NCBI GenBank assembly: GCA_018698675.1
Contig: JABIPA010000017.1
Coordinates: forward strand, 1-43,154
DNA: 43,154 nucleotides
Direction: 5' to 3'
Source of the DNA: a bacterium
Lineage (GTDB): Bacteria > Margulisbacteria > Marinamargulisbacteria > JABIPA01
The position numbers were made by a program, and so were the translations under genes. The notes under the pieces were generated by a model. The model saw nothing but the letters and a program-made list of their open reading frames with translations, had not been told where the DNA came from and searched no databases. The stretch's first letter is position 1. Each line of letters begins with the position of its first letter. This document shows positions 31,098-40,682 of the stretch, one piece after another.

Positions 31098-31766
31098 CTA
31101 TACTTTATAGGTTCTAAAGATTTTGTCGATAAATGGCATAAACAATGAAAAATTTTTGGTAGGAAGCAAATGATGAATATGATGATACCTCGACGTATAA
31201 ATTAAATTCGGACGAGAGTAGTCGTCGCCCTCCAGTTCTGAAATATTCTTTATATTCCGAGATTCACTTATATGCCCCTTCAAATTCAATACATCGAAAC
31301 AAATTAAATAAACCATAATGCTCTGAAATGATACACCAAAAACAAACGACGTAATAAAAACAGGAATACTAAAAAGTAATGTATATGAAAATCTCTCCGC
31401 AAAATGGAAACACAACGACGATTCAGGTGATGGATTAATTTCTAAATGATGAAATCGGTGAATTTTTTGATAAATTTTTGGATGATGAAGTAATCGATGA
31501 AACCAATAATACACAACTTCAACAACCGTTATATGTAAAAAGAATATAAAAAATAGGCTCCATATATTAAATACGGAGGTGACATCGATTACAAACGATG
31601 TCACAACTACGATATAAATAGATTCAAAGACTAAACTTAAAATCCCCCTCGAAATCGTATGGTTTGTTGGCTTGTGACTATACTTTTTTGAAAATAAAAG
31701 TAATAGAAAAATTCGAACTATTGTTAGGATAATAGTTTCAGATAAAATAAAACATTGAAACGTCAT
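31098..31766 (-). CDS. Fatty acid hydroxylase / sterol desaturase-family membrane di-iron protein
   Basis: A 222-residue integral membrane protein. The di-iron histidine boxes are HRLLHH (H90-H95), HRFHH (H103-H107), H165 in NLKGHISES and HHIHH (H195-H199), with membrane segments between about 10-26, 45-80 and 128-160. Members hydroxylate or desaturate lipids such as sterols, sphingoid bases, carotenoids or alkylglycerols. Its 222 residues are on the short side. It is the last gene of the minus operon that starts at 34682, 3 bp after the nitrilase gene. Substrate cannot be told from sequence. Confidence 0.82.
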   Translation of the reverse strand: MTFQCFILSETIILTIVRIFLLLLFSKKYSHKPTNHTISRGILSLVFESIYIVVVTSFVIDVTSVFNIWSLFFIFFLHITVVEVVYYWFHRLLHHPKIYQKIHRFHHLEINPSPESSLCFHFAERFSYTLLFSIPVFITSFVFGVSFQSIMVYLICFDVLNLKGHISESRNIKNISELEGDDYSRPNLIYTSRYHHIHHLLPTKNFSLFMPFIDKIFRTYKV

Positions 31767-31769
31767 TAT

Positions 31770-32576
31770 TTATAGGCCTATCGTTCGATGCTTTAAAAAA
31801 GGAGTTTCTTTTCGACGTCGTCTTAGCGTTTCCAAATCCAAATCAGAAGTTATTGTTTCAGATTTATCTGTACTTGCTTTAGACAAAACAGTTCCCCAAG
31901 GATCAACAATAAGACTCGTTCCAAACGAGGCAATTTTTCCTGCACCAATACCTGTTTGATTCGGAGCAAGAAAAAAACATTGGTTCTCAATTGCCCGTGC
32001 CCTACAAAGAGCTTCCCAATGAGCTTCGCCTGTAGGAAATGTAAAAGAGGCAGGACAAACCATTAGTTCAACACCCTCTTTAGAATAATGTCGAAAAAGT
32101 TCAGGAAATCTCAAATCATAACAAATACTCATCCCAATTTTTAAACCAAAACATGTTCCTATTACAGGTTTTTCTCCAGCCTCAAAAACTAATGATTCAA
32201 TAATTCGTGTCCCATTAAGATTCACATTAAATAAATGGATTTTTCTATAAATACCCGTAATTTCTCCGTATTCATCTATCAGAATAGAGGTATTATAGAC
32301 CTTTTTCGAACCTTCAATCGGTTCATAGATTGAACCAGCCAAAATCGCTACTTTATTCTCTTTTGCTTTTTGACGGAGTGCCTGAACAATCGGTCCATCC
32401 AAGGGCTCTACTTTTTTAGATAACGATACAGATCGATAATAAAAAACTTCAGGGAATAATATGAAATTTGATCCATCATCTACGGCTTTCTGAATAGATT
32501 GATAGCAATACTCCAAATTTTCATCCAAATTGTCTGTCGTATTCATTTGAACCAAAGAAACTCTCAACTTATCCAT
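31770..32576 (-). CDS. Nitrilase-superfamily carbon-nitrogen hydrolase (Nit2/YafV-like)
   Basis: A 268-residue cytosolic amidase. The catalytic triad is visible: E43 in LFPEVFY, K112 in YRKIHLFNVN and C152 in SICYDLRFPEL. The best-known relatives are omega-amidases/deaminated-glutathione amidases (Nit1/Nit2), and the sequence GMSICYDLRFPELFR is typical of that branch. If it is a deaminated-glutathione amidase, it would clean up a by-product of the glutathione made by the gshAB operon nearby, which is an inference. It overlaps the 5-formyl-THF cyclo-ligase gene by 8 bp, so translation is coupled. Confidence 0.85.
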   Translation of the reverse strand: MDKLRVSLVQMNTTDNLDENLEYCYQSIQKAVDDGSNFILFPEVFYYRSVSLSKKVEPLDGPIVQALRQKAKENKVAILAGSIYEPIEGSKKVYNTSILIDEYGEITGIYRKIHLFNVNLNGTRIIESLVFEAGEKPVIGTCFGLKIGMSICYDLRFPELFRHYSKEGVELMVCPASFTFPTGEAHWEALCRARAIENQCFFLAPNQTGIGAGKIASFGTSLIVDPWGTVLSKASTDKSETITSDLDLETLRRRRKETPFLKHRTIGL

Positions 32577-33195
32577 TCTTCTTCAAAATCCCTTTTTCCG
32601 TTACCACCATATCCATTGGTCTATCATGAGATTCTTTAGGACATTCATCGATCAGTTGCCAGTCATAAGCGACACCTATCCGTTTTCCATTATATTTATC
32701 GAGCAATCGATCGTAATTTCCTTTTCCAAACCCTAAGCGAACGCCCTGTTTATCAAAAGCTAAACCAGGAACCAATATTAGGGTTTCAACAGTCGTAGAC
32801 CATTTCGAATACTCTTTCGGCTCTTTAACTCCAAATTTCCCTGAAAAAAAGTTTGAATAGAAATCCCATTTTTCCTGAAAGTCACAATGATTAACCGCTC
32901 CAAAATCATATTCACCGTCTTTTGCATAAGGAAACCCTATAGATACAGAATCATCTTTAATCAATTCATGAATCATTGGTAATAAGTTCACTTCATTTTT
33001 AAGAGGATAGTAAAAAATAACGGCTTTATAATTGTTTCGAGCCAACTCTTTTAAGAGTACATCACAGATTTGACGACTTTTAATATCTACGTCTGCTTGC
33101 TCCATACTAATCCGACGTTCTAAAATTCCTCGTCGTAATGACTGCTTTTTTAACGACGTATTTCCCATAACTTTCTCACCTTTATCTTTGCTCAT
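32569..33195 (-). CDS. 5-Formyltetrahydrofolate cyclo-ligase (MTHFS)
   Basis: A 208-residue enzyme converting 5-formyl-THF to 5,10-methenyl-THF with ATP. Visible motifs: basic N-terminus SLRRGILERR, FYYPLKNEVNLLPMI, LILVPGLAFDKQGVRLGFGKGNYDRLL (the ATP/folate-binding signature) and VAYDWQLIDECP. The ATG at 33195 follows the trmB stop with no spacer; a second Met at residue 10 is an alternative start. In many bacteria this gene sits next to 6S RNA, but here no 6S-like structure adjoins it. Confidence 0.9.
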   Translation of the reverse strand: MSKDKGEKVMGNTSLKKQSLRRGILERRISMEQADVDIKSRQICDVLLKELARNNYKAVIFYYPLKNEVNLLPMIHELIKDDSVSIGFPYAKDGEYDFGAVNHCDFQEKWDFYSNFFSGKFGVKEPKEYSKWSTTVETLILVPGLAFDKQGVRLGFGKGNYDRLLDKYNGKRIGVAYDWQLIDECPKESHDRPMDMVVTEKGILKKNG

Positions 33196-33801
33196 TTACC
33201 CTTTTAATTTAAACGATTGATAAAACTGACTTCGATTATCTCTATCGGAAAACAAACTCCAATGCGACGAATAATCCTTTTTCCAAAACTCTTCATTTTC
33301 AACTGGCTCATACAATTTACAATCTTCAATTTTCAATAATATATCGTCCCACAATTCAGACACGTCGGTAGATATGTGTAACAAACCATCATCTGTTAAT
33401 CGATCTGCGATAACGGACAACAATTTATCAGAAACAACACGTCTATTATGATGTCTCTTCTTAAACCAAGGATCTGGGTGAAAAATAAACACATTATCCA
33501 AGGCCTTTTTTGGCAACGAATCTTCTAAAAAAATTAATCCCTGCCCATGAATTAACGATACATTATCTAGTTCTTCTTTATCGCAGCGTTCTTGTAGAAC
33601 AGCAACAATTTGCTTTCGTACTTCTACTCCTACCATCAAGCGTTCTGGGTATGACTTCGCCCACTCCCGTAAAAAAATTCCTCGTCCAAAACCGATTTCA
33701 CAATCCATGCTTTTCAATTCAGGGAATTTCTCTCTAAAATCTATTGGCTTCATTCGTTCAAAATAATTGAAAGGATTTGTATGTGTTCTTATTCTCGCCA
33801 T
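33196..33801 (-). CDS. trmB: tRNA (guanine-N7-)-methyltransferase
   Basis: TrmB methylates G46 in the variable loop of tRNAs using SAM. A SAM-binding glycine loop reads DCEIGFGRGIFLREWA (residues 33-48), and the family hallmark FIFHPDPWFKKRHHNRRVV holds the catalytic and tRNA-binding residues. The 201-residue length fits the short, bacterial type. Its stop abuts the start of the folate enzyme, and its 5' end overlaps the end of the upstream hydrolase-like gene by 13 bp, so all four or five genes of this operon are read together. Confidence 0.93.
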   Translation of the reverse strand: MARIRTHTNPFNYFERMKPIDFREKFPELKSMDCEIGFGRGIFLREWAKSYPERLMVGVEVRKQIVAVLQERCDKEELDNVSLIHGQGLIFLEDSLPKKALDNVFIFHPDPWFKKRHHNRRVVSDKLLSVIADRLTDDGLLHISTDVSELWDDILLKIEDCKLYEPVENEEFWKKDYSSHWSLFSDRDNRSQFYQSFKLKG

Positions 33802-34682
33802 TTTTTTTCTCTCATTTCTCTGTCTATTTTTAGTTGATGTGCCCCGAACGGTTTATTTGTAATAAATTCATATATATCCGACATAAATTCATGCTCGGGA
33901 TTCCAAAACCATTTCTTTCGTTTATCAAATATTTTTACACGAACATGCTTTCCCTTTTGTTGAAAAAGGCTCAATATAATTTCCGAAATCGTTATCTTCC
34001 ACGTATTTTCTCTCTGACCAATCATCAGCATAACATCTGCCTTAATTTTACCTATTTTACGTGCTAATTCGGGCAACGACAATCGACCCGTATAATGAAT
34101 CATATGTGGACTTATTATTGTCACCGTTTTTACACCGGGAAAAGAGTCTAGGGACAATAACGATAAAAAAGCACCTTCAGAAACGCCCACCATATGTATA
34201 TCGTCTTTATTTGCTTGTTCTAAAGACGTTGCGTATTCAATTGCTCCCTTAACGGCATTTAATTTATGATTACGTTCTAAAGGAATTATACAGATCATAT
34301 CCCATTCCCCAAAAGCTTTTAAAAAGGCCTCTAAATCGTATCCTTTTTTTAAAGCGAGTTCCCTACCTGCCAAATCCAAAAATTGATCGTAACTATAAAT
34401 AACAACAGGTAAGTTTTTTAATTTTCTTGGAATATAAACTACAGCTTTATAGTTTCCTGAGTACGAGTAAGGGACAATTCTTATATCATATTTTTTTTCT
34501 GGTTCATCAAAGCCTTTTTCAATAATGCGCTTTCTTTTTAAACTATCATAAGACGATGTATCGAATTCATTAGAAGAAAACGTAGTCGTTTGTGCCGACA
34601 AATCAGAAATAAAAACACAGTTAATCATCAAAACAAGACAAAAACTTTTTCGAAAAACTTTAATTACATTTTTTAAAAACAT
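33789..34682 (-). CDS. Exported alpha/beta-hydrolase-like protein
   Basis: A 297-residue protein with a signal peptide (hydrophobic about 12-27, then DLSAQ). After a Ser/Asp-rich linker, a beta-rich region and GVSEGAF (a GxSxG nucleophile elbow) suggest an alpha/beta-hydrolase fold. Downstream are MLMIGQREN in the usual acid position and a late His in WNPEHEF. The catalytic acid is uncertain. It is the first gene of the trmB operon, which is odd for a secreted protein beside tRNA and folate enzymes. Esterase, peptidase or dienelactone-hydrolase-like activity are all possible. Confidence 0.6.
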   Translation of the reverse strand: MFLKNVIKVFRKSFCLVLMINCVFISDLSAQTTTFSSNEFDTSSYDSLKRKRIIEKGFDEPEKKYDIRIVPYSYSGNYKAVVYIPRKLKNLPVVIYSYDQFLDLAGRELALKKGYDLEAFLKAFGEWDMICIIPLERNHKLNAVKGAIEYATSLEQANKDDIHMVGVSEGAFLSLLSLDSFPGVKTVTIISPHMIHYTGRLSLPELARKIGKIKADVMLMIGQRENTWKITISEIILSLFQQKGKHVRVKIFDKRKKWFWNPEHEFMSDIYEFITNKPFGAHQLKIDREMREKKWRE

Positions 34683-35007
34683 TATCTTACCTATTTATTC
34701 TTTATTGATGATATGGATTGTATCTACTATTAAATATCCCGCATAGCCAAGCACAGCCTTAATTTTCTCATATATTGGCGACAGATACGACAGCAAACTT
34801 CTTACTCTCTTTATCCAAGAAAAAAATTGATGAAATTTATTTAATCGTTATTCAATAGAGAATCAAGTCCATCATGCATCTCGTCAAATAAACCCAAATT
34901 TAAATTCGAATAGTTCATCAAATAGTGAAGGATAAAACAAACATTTCTCCCAATTTTATATACAACAAACGAGTTTATATTTTACAATACATAAAAAGAC
35001 AAAAAAC
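34683..35007. other. Divergent 325-bp spacer
   Basis: Between the hydrolase-like gene (minus) and the ABC/gsh operon (plus), so it must hold two promoters. I see AT-rich hexamers such as TACAAT (on each strand) but no pair with a good -35. There is no tRNA, and no structured RNA that I can support. Confidence 0.5.
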
Positions 35008-36735
35008 ATGTGGAAATTCATTAATCAATACGTAAAAAAATACTGGCTTATTTACTCATTTGGATTCGTAGCCTTAACCGCAACAAATTTAGCCGCGGTA
35101 AGAATCCCTTTAGAAATAAAAGCAATCATCGATGGATTAAAAACAAATGACCATTCTGATTTAAAACGATTTGTTCTCGTAATTGTAGGTTTATCTGCGA
35201 TTATTTTTATTTCACGAACACTATCGAGGCTCTTCTTTTTTATACCGGGAAGAAATGTAGAATTCGACATCAGAAACGACCTATACAAACACCTTATTAG
35301 GCTGTCTCCTCGTTTCTACAAAGAAAACAAAGTTGGAGATTTAATGTCTCGACTCGTAAATGATTTATCTGGAATACGCGTCTTCGTCGCGCTTGCTGCC
35401 TTGCATATTTTCAACACAACTATCAGTTATATTTTTGTCTTCTCAGAAATGATTAAAATTAGCTTACCACTTACTCTTTACGTAATTGCGCCGATCCCTC
35501 TCGCTATGTTTGGCATTCGGTTTTTAGTAAAAAAACTCTTTATATATATGGTTCGATACCAAAAACTATTGGGAGAAGTAACAGATAAAATCGTTGAAGC
35601 ACTTTCTAACATTCATCTTATTAAATCTTATGGAATAGAAGATTCTACATTATCGATGTTCAAGGAAAAAAACGAAGAATTTTTAGAAAATGGAATCAAT
35701 TTAGCAAAATATAGATCTAGCATGTTCCCTTTCATTGGAATAATTGGAAGCCTTGGTCAATGCATTCTATTTTTCGTAGGTGGTTTGTGGATTATTAAAG
35801 ACCAATTAACAATTGGTGATTTTACAGCAATGAGTTTATTTTTAGCTCAAATTGTTTGGCCAACAGCCTCTCTTGCATGGATTATTAATATTATTCAACG
35901 AGGACGAACCAGTCTTAAACGAGTCAACAAAATATTAGATGAACCAGAATATTACCGTCCTGAAGATAAACAGAATATAGATATTGATAACAACGCTATG
36001 TCAGTTAAAAATTTAACATTTTCATTCCCAGATTCAAAAACACCTGCTCTAAACGATGTATCATTCGATATTCCTAAGCACAGTTCCATTGGTTTTTTCG
36101 GCCCAACGGGTTGTGGTAAAACGACGTTAGCAAAAATTTTAGCAGGATTAGAAACACCACCAAAAAACTCTGTCTTTCTTAATTACCAAGACATCACGTC
36201 AATTCCCATAGCCACATATTGGGGCTTAATATCATATGTGCCACAGCTATCATTTCTATTTTCGGATACAATTACCGAAAATATTGGATATGCAAATCAA
36301 AAATTCGAATCACCAAACAAAGATATAATTGAAAAATTATCAAAAGCATCCTCTGTATATAACGACGTCATGGCCTTCCCAGATGATTTCGAAACGATTA
36401 TTGGAGAAAAAGGAATCATATTATCGGGCGGACAGAAAAAAAGAATTTCATTGGCTAGGGCATTATATAAAAAGCATTCAATCCTAATTCTAGATGACCA
36501 TTTATCTGCCGTTGACCACAAAACCGAGCATTTCATCAATAAAGCAATTTATGAATTAGAGCTTAAGACAAAAATAGTAGTCTCACATCGAATTAGTGCC
36601 CTCGTCGACTGCGACAATATTTTAGTTTTAGAAAACGGAAAAATTGTTAATCAAGGTTCTCACAAAGAACTCATCAAAAAAGAAGGTCTTTATAAAGATA
36701 CGTGGTTATATCAGCAAGTAGAGGAACAAAACTAA
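35008..36735 (+). CDS. ABC exporter half-transporter with degenerate catalytic site (subunit 1)
   Basis: A 575-residue type-IV (B-type) exporter: six membrane helices in residues 1-300 and an ATPase domain after about 330. Walker A GPTGCGKTT (365-373), Q-loop VPQ (411-413), signature LSGGQ (472-476), Walker B ILILDDH (492-498) and H-loop SHR (526-528). The catalytic Glu after Walker B is Asp here (D497), as in the degenerate subunit of heterodimeric exporters such as TM287/288 and BmrCD. Its stop TAA overlaps the ATG of the next ABC gene by one base, so a heterodimer is likely. Substrate unknown. Confidence 0.9.
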   Translation: MWKFINQYVKKYWLIYSFGFVALTATNLAAVRIPLEIKAIIDGLKTNDHSDLKRFVLVIVGLSAIIFISRTLSRLFFFIPGRNVEFDIRNDLYKHLIRLSPRFYKENKVGDLMSRLVNDLSGIRVFVALAALHIFNTTISYIFVFSEMIKISLPLTLYVIAPIPLAMFGIRFLVKKLFIYMVRYQKLLGEVTDKIVEALSNIHLIKSYGIEDSTLSMFKEKNEEFLENGINLAKYRSSMFPFIGIIGSLGQCILFFVGGLWIIKDQLTIGDFTAMSLFLAQIVWPTASLAWIINIIQRGRTSLKRVNKILDEPEYYRPEDKQNIDIDNNAMSVKNLTFSFPDSKTPALNDVSFDIPKHSSIGFFGPTGCGKTTLAKILAGLETPPKNSVFLNYQDITSIPIATYWGLISYVPQLSFLFSDTITENIGYANQKFESPNKDIIEKLSKASSVYNDVMAFPDDFETIIGEKGIILSGGQKKRISLARALYKKHSILILDDHLSAVDHKTEHFINKAIYELELKTKIVVSHRISALVDCDNILVLENGKIVNQGSHKELIKKEGLYKDTWLYQQVEEQN

Positions 36736-38471
36736 TGAGTTTTGAAAACGATAAAAAGTATATCGTCCAATATTGGAACTATCTCAAAAAACATTCAAAA
36801 TTACTGACAGTCGGATTTATATTAATTCCATTTATATCTCTACTTCACCTTTTTCAACCATACATAACAAAATATGGGATAGACGAAAACATCCTAAAAA
36901 ATGATTATAGTGGACTCACTTTAACAGCAACTTTATTTGCAATGTGTGTTATTGGAGAATTTATTTCCCGTTGTCTACAATCGTTTATCTTTCAGTATAT
37001 AGGACAACAAACAATCGCTGAGATTCGAAAAGACTTGTTCAAACATGTGCTTACATTTTCTTCTAGCTATTTTGATAAAACACCTTTGGGAACAATTACA
37101 TCTCGATTAACAACAGACATCGAAGCATTAAACGACAGCTTTGCAAGCGGAGTCGTTACCCTTTTAAGTGATTTACTTACGCTAATAGGGATTATTGGAT
37201 TCATGCTTTACCTTAGTCCAAAACTAACCTTGATTGCGATTCTAATTGTTCCTCCTTTAGCAATAATTAGTAATTTTTTCAGAATAAAACTTCGATACTG
37301 TTTCAACAAAATACGAACGTTAACGGGAAAAATGACCGGAATGCTACAAGAACAATTACATGGCGTTTCAATTATCCAGCTATTTGGTCGGTATTCAAAA
37401 AACTATTCTATGTTCAAAAAAATAAACAGCGATTATAGAAAAGCTAATGTTCAATCGGTCGTTTACGACGCTCTTTTATATTCCTTAGTTGAAGCAATAA
37501 GTTCCGTCGCGGTTGCTTTAGTTTTATGGTATGGGTGGGGTCAATACAATCAAAGTTTAGTCACAATTGGTTTATTGGTAGCATTTATAGAATATATTCA
37601 AAAGTTCTTTCATCCTTTAAAAGAGCTTTCAAACAAATTTGCGATATTACAACATACATTAGCAGCATTAGAAAAAATATTTGGAACATTTGAAGTAAGA
37701 GATTCTATACCAAAAGGAACAATTCCACTCAAAAGTTTAAACGAAGAAATTAATTTTTCTAATGTTTCATTTGCCTATCCTAGCCATGAAGATAAAAAAA
37801 TACTCCATGACCTCAATTTCAAAATTAAAAAAGGCCAAACTCTAGCAATCGTAGGCCCAACTGGTTCCGGCAAAACGACAATTAGTAGAATCCTTACCAA
37901 ACTTTATATTGGCTATACAGGTTCTATTACTGTCGACAATAATGAAATAAAAGACATCGTAACAAAAGACCTACGACAACTTTCGTCAATTGTTTCTCAA
38001 GACGTTCAACTATTTAGCTCGTCAATTAAATTCAACATAACCTTGGGAAACCCCTCGGTAACCGATGAAATGATGGTAAGTGCTGCTAAAAAGGTTCAAA
38101 TTCATGCCGATATATTAGGTCATGAAAACGGTTATGACTCCCTTGTCCAAAATGGAGGCCAAAATCTTTCGGCAGGACAAGCCCAATTAATAACCTTTGC
38201 AAGAGCATTAGCATCCCCTGCCCCACTAATCCTTTTGGACGAAGCAACGGCATCCGTAGATTCCCAATCGGAAGCAAAAATTCAATCGGCATTGGAAGAA
38301 ATCCTTACTCAAAAGACGGTCATTGTAATCGCACATCGATTGTCAACAATTAAGAAAGCAGATACAATCCTAGCTATGAAAAATGGTCAATGTATCGAAA
38401 TGGGAACTCACGACGAACTGATGGCTAAAGATGGATACTACGCTAAATTATTTAAACTTCAATTTTCCTAA
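36735..38471 (+). CDS. ABC exporter half-transporter (subunit 2, catalytic)
   Basis: A 578-residue B-type exporter from MSFENDKKY; a frame reaching back to 36702 overlaps subunit 1 and is rejected because GAGGAA lies 9 nt before this ATG. Six membrane helices, then Walker A GPTGSGKTT, Q-loop, signature LSAGQAQ, Walker B LILLDEATASVD with the catalytic Glu, and H-loop AHR. The signature has Ala in place of the first Gly; in a dimer this signature faces subunit 1's degenerate Walker B, which fits one canonical and one degenerate ATP site. Located just before gshA-gshB, so a thiol or thiol-conjugate exporter (compare CydDC) is an inference. Confidence 0.9.
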   Translation: MSFENDKKYIVQYWNYLKKHSKLLTVGFILIPFISLLHLFQPYITKYGIDENILKNDYSGLTLTATLFAMCVIGEFISRCLQSFIFQYIGQQTIAEIRKDLFKHVLTFSSSYFDKTPLGTITSRLTTDIEALNDSFASGVVTLLSDLLTLIGIIGFMLYLSPKLTLIAILIVPPLAIISNFFRIKLRYCFNKIRTLTGKMTGMLQEQLHGVSIIQLFGRYSKNYSMFKKINSDYRKANVQSVVYDALLYSLVEAISSVAVALVLWYGWGQYNQSLVTIGLLVAFIEYIQKFFHPLKELSNKFAILQHTLAALEKIFGTFEVRDSIPKGTIPLKSLNEEINFSNVSFAYPSHEDKKILHDLNFKIKKGQTLAIVGPTGSGKTTISRILTKLYIGYTGSITVDNNEIKDIVTKDLRQLSSIVSQDVQLFSSSIKFNITLGNPSVTDEMMVSAAKKVQIHADILGHENGYDSLVQNGGQNLSAGQAQLITFARALASPAPLILLDEATASVDSQSEAKIQSALEEILTQKTVIVIAHRLSTIKKADTILAMKNGQCIEMGTHDELMAKDGYYAKLFKLQFS

Positions 38472-38480
38472 AAAAATCCT

Positions 38481-39731
38481 ATGAATATTACAAAATTTTT
38501 ATTTTCAAACAAAGAAAAAATATCTAATTGGTTATCTGAAAAAGAAAGTCAAGTTACTCCCGTTTTCTATTCGTCTGTAGATGTTAGAGATTCTGGGTAT
38601 AAAACGGCAGTTGTAGATACCAACTTTTTCCCAGCCGGGTTCAATAACTTATGTTACGTTGGTCAAACAGATGCCGTTTCAGCCTTTCAGGATTTCATGA
38701 AAAAGAAATTCCCAACCGTTAAAAATATATTAATCGTTATCGAAGAACATACAAGAAACCTTTGGTATTTAGAAAATGCGAAAGTTCTCCAATCTATTAT
38801 TAACCGTGCTGGTTATACAAGTAAAATTTCTACTGTTTTAGAAGACGATACACAATCTATGTCCACTCTAAAAACTGCATCGGATGCCGAAATTGATGTC
38901 TACAATTTAGATAGACAAATATGTAAAAATAATTCAGAAACATTCGACCTTGTTATCTTAAATCACGACCTTAGTTCAGGAATCCCCTCATGCCTTGAAA
39001 AAATAAAAATACCTATTATTCCTTCCTTAAAAGCAGGCTGGTATAACCGATCAAAAACTCATCATTTTAAATGTACAAACGACCTCATAGACGAGTTTGC
39101 GAGCGAATTTGGGATTGACCCTTGGTTCTTTACTTGCCTTTATGAAACTGCTGAAGCTGTAAATATTAACGAAGAATCAGATAGAATTACTTTAGCAACT
39201 AAAGCAAAAACACTTCTCGAGCGCATTCAAAAAAAGTATGACGAACACGATATCAAGTCAAAACCATATCTCTTCTTAAAATCAAGTCAGGGGACATATG
39301 GAATGGGCGTTCAAGCAATTTATGATTCTGAAGATATTTTAACTTTGAACCGAAAAAACAGGAATAAACTATCTAAAGGAAAATCTGCAAATATAATCAA
39401 CAATTTCATACTGCAAGAAGGATTAGAATCCGCTTTAACTATTGAGGATAAATCAGCTGAAGTTTGTATTTATAATATTGGCAGTAAATCAGTTGGAGCC
39501 TTCTATAGAGTGAACACAAAAAAATCTGTACGAGATAATCTTAATTCTTCGGGAATGGAATTTAGAAAAATATGTCCAGCGGCAATGAAACATCCTGACT
39601 GTCTTCCCGACACAAATGATTATTGTGGAATTCCTCTTTTACAAGATAAATTCTTTGTTTACCATGTCGTTGCAAGACTCTCGATATTGGCATCTGTTAA
39701 GGAAGTCCAAGAACTGGAAATGAAGTCATGA
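38481..39731 (+). CDS. gshA: Glutamate-cysteine ligase, GshA of the short ATP-grasp-like type
   Basis: Makes gamma-glutamylcysteine, the first step of glutathione synthesis. The 416-residue sequence resembles the Thiobacillus ferrooxidans-type glutamate-cysteine ligase family, unlike E. coli GshA (about 518 residues). Motifs: LIVIEEHTRN, IPIIPSLKAGWYNRSKTHHF, LFLKSSQGTYGMGVQ and ILQEGLESALTIEDKSAEVCIYNIG. It is 9 bp after the ABC pair and overlaps gshB by 4 bp. No clear ribosome-binding site. The family call rests on motif resemblance plus the directly coupled gshB. Confidence 0.85.
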   Translation: MNITKFLFSNKEKISNWLSEKESQVTPVFYSSVDVRDSGYKTAVVDTNFFPAGFNNLCYVGQTDAVSAFQDFMKKKFPTVKNILIVIEEHTRNLWYLENAKVLQSIINRAGYTSKISTVLEDDTQSMSTLKTASDAEIDVYNLDRQICKNNSETFDLVILNHDLSSGIPSCLEKIKIPIIPSLKAGWYNRSKTHHFKCTNDLIDEFASEFGIDPWFFTCLYETAEAVNINEESDRITLATKAKTLLERIQKKYDEHDIKSKPYLFLKSSQGTYGMGVQAIYDSEDILTLNRKNRNKLSKGKSANIINNFILQEGLESALTIEDKSAEVCIYNIGSKSVGAFYRVNTKKSVRDNLNSSGMEFRKICPAAMKHPDCLPDTNDYCGIPLLQDKFFVYHVVARLSILASVKEVQELEMKS

Positions 39732-40681
39732 AATTTGCGTTTCTAATGGACCCTCTTAAAACGATAAACATTATAAAAGATACGACTTATGTATTCATTA
39801 AAGAAAGCCACTCAAGAGGTCACGATTGTTACTTTATTGGCCAAGACGATATTTACTTTAAAAATAATTCCGTTCACTTAAACACTATCAAAATTGAACC
39901 AACTGACAACGAAAACAAACAATTTAATGAGATAAAATCAGAAACTCTCTCTGCAGAAGAATTCGATGTAATTTTTATACGTCCTGACCCACCTTTTGAC
40001 GATCGATACCTTCGAAACACTTGGCTACTAGACTTATGTAAACATCCCTATATAATGAATAATCCAAAAGGAATACGAACTGTAAACGAAAAAATATTTG
40101 CACTTCAATTCGATTCGATGATTCCAACTTCCTTAATTACTCAAGATAAAGAAGAATACTTAGACTTTTTAAACAAACATAAAAAAATCATAATCAAACC
40201 ACTTAACGGATATGGCGGACAGGGAATATTTATCGTGAATGAAGGCGATACGAATATGAATGTAACATTTGAAACTTTAATTAAATTAGAAAACAGTCCC
40301 ATCCTTTGCCAAACATATATCCCTGAAGCATCTGTTGGAGATAAACGAATTTTACTATTAGATGGAGAACCATTGGGAGCTGTCCTTAGAGTTCATAATA
40401 AATTAGACCATAGAAATAATTTTTTCGCTGGTGGAAAAGCTATTGAAACAGAAATTACAGATAATGATAAAAAAATAATCGACACCATTCGACCATACTT
40501 AAAAGAGAATCAATTAAGCTTCGTAGGTATCGACATTATAGGCGACTATTTAATAGAAATTAATGTAACCTCGCCAACGTGTTTACAAGAAATGAATACC
40601 ATATACGATCAAAAACTAGAAAAACAAGTCATTGATTTCGTTGAATCTAAAGTTAAAAACAACATAAAAAAGGACATATAA
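39728..40681 (+). CDS. gshB: Glutathione synthetase
   Basis: ATP-grasp ligase adding glycine to gamma-glutamylcysteine. A 317-residue protein with the family's N-terminus MKFAFLMDPLKTINIIKDTTYVF, FIRPDPPFDDRYLRNTWLL, an ATP-binding loop KPLNGYGGQGIFIV, GDKRILLLDGEPLGAVLRV, and the terminal IEINVTSPTCLQEM. The overlap ATGA with gshA implies translational coupling. The next gene, a glutaredoxin, starts right after the stop. Together they give the cell a complete two-step glutathione pathway. Confidence 0.96.
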   Translation: MKFAFLMDPLKTINIIKDTTYVFIKESHSRGHDCYFIGQDDIYFKNNSVHLNTIKIEPTDNENKQFNEIKSETLSAEEFDVIFIRPDPPFDDRYLRNTWLLDLCKHPYIMNNPKGIRTVNEKIFALQFDSMIPTSLITQDKEEYLDFLNKHKKIIIKPLNGYGGQGIFIVNEGDTNMNVTFETLIKLENSPILCQTYIPEASVGDKRILLLDGEPLGAVLRVHNKLDHRNNFFAGGKAIETEITDNDKKIIDTIRPYLKENQLSFVGIDIIGDYLIEINVTSPTCLQEMNTIYDQKLEKQVIDFVESKVKNNIKKDI

Positions 40682-40682
40682 T

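Noticed and set aside
36702..36734. Earlier start for ABC subunit 2
   Set aside because: It would extend into subunit 1; the ATG overlapping the TAA with GAGGAA upstream is typical.
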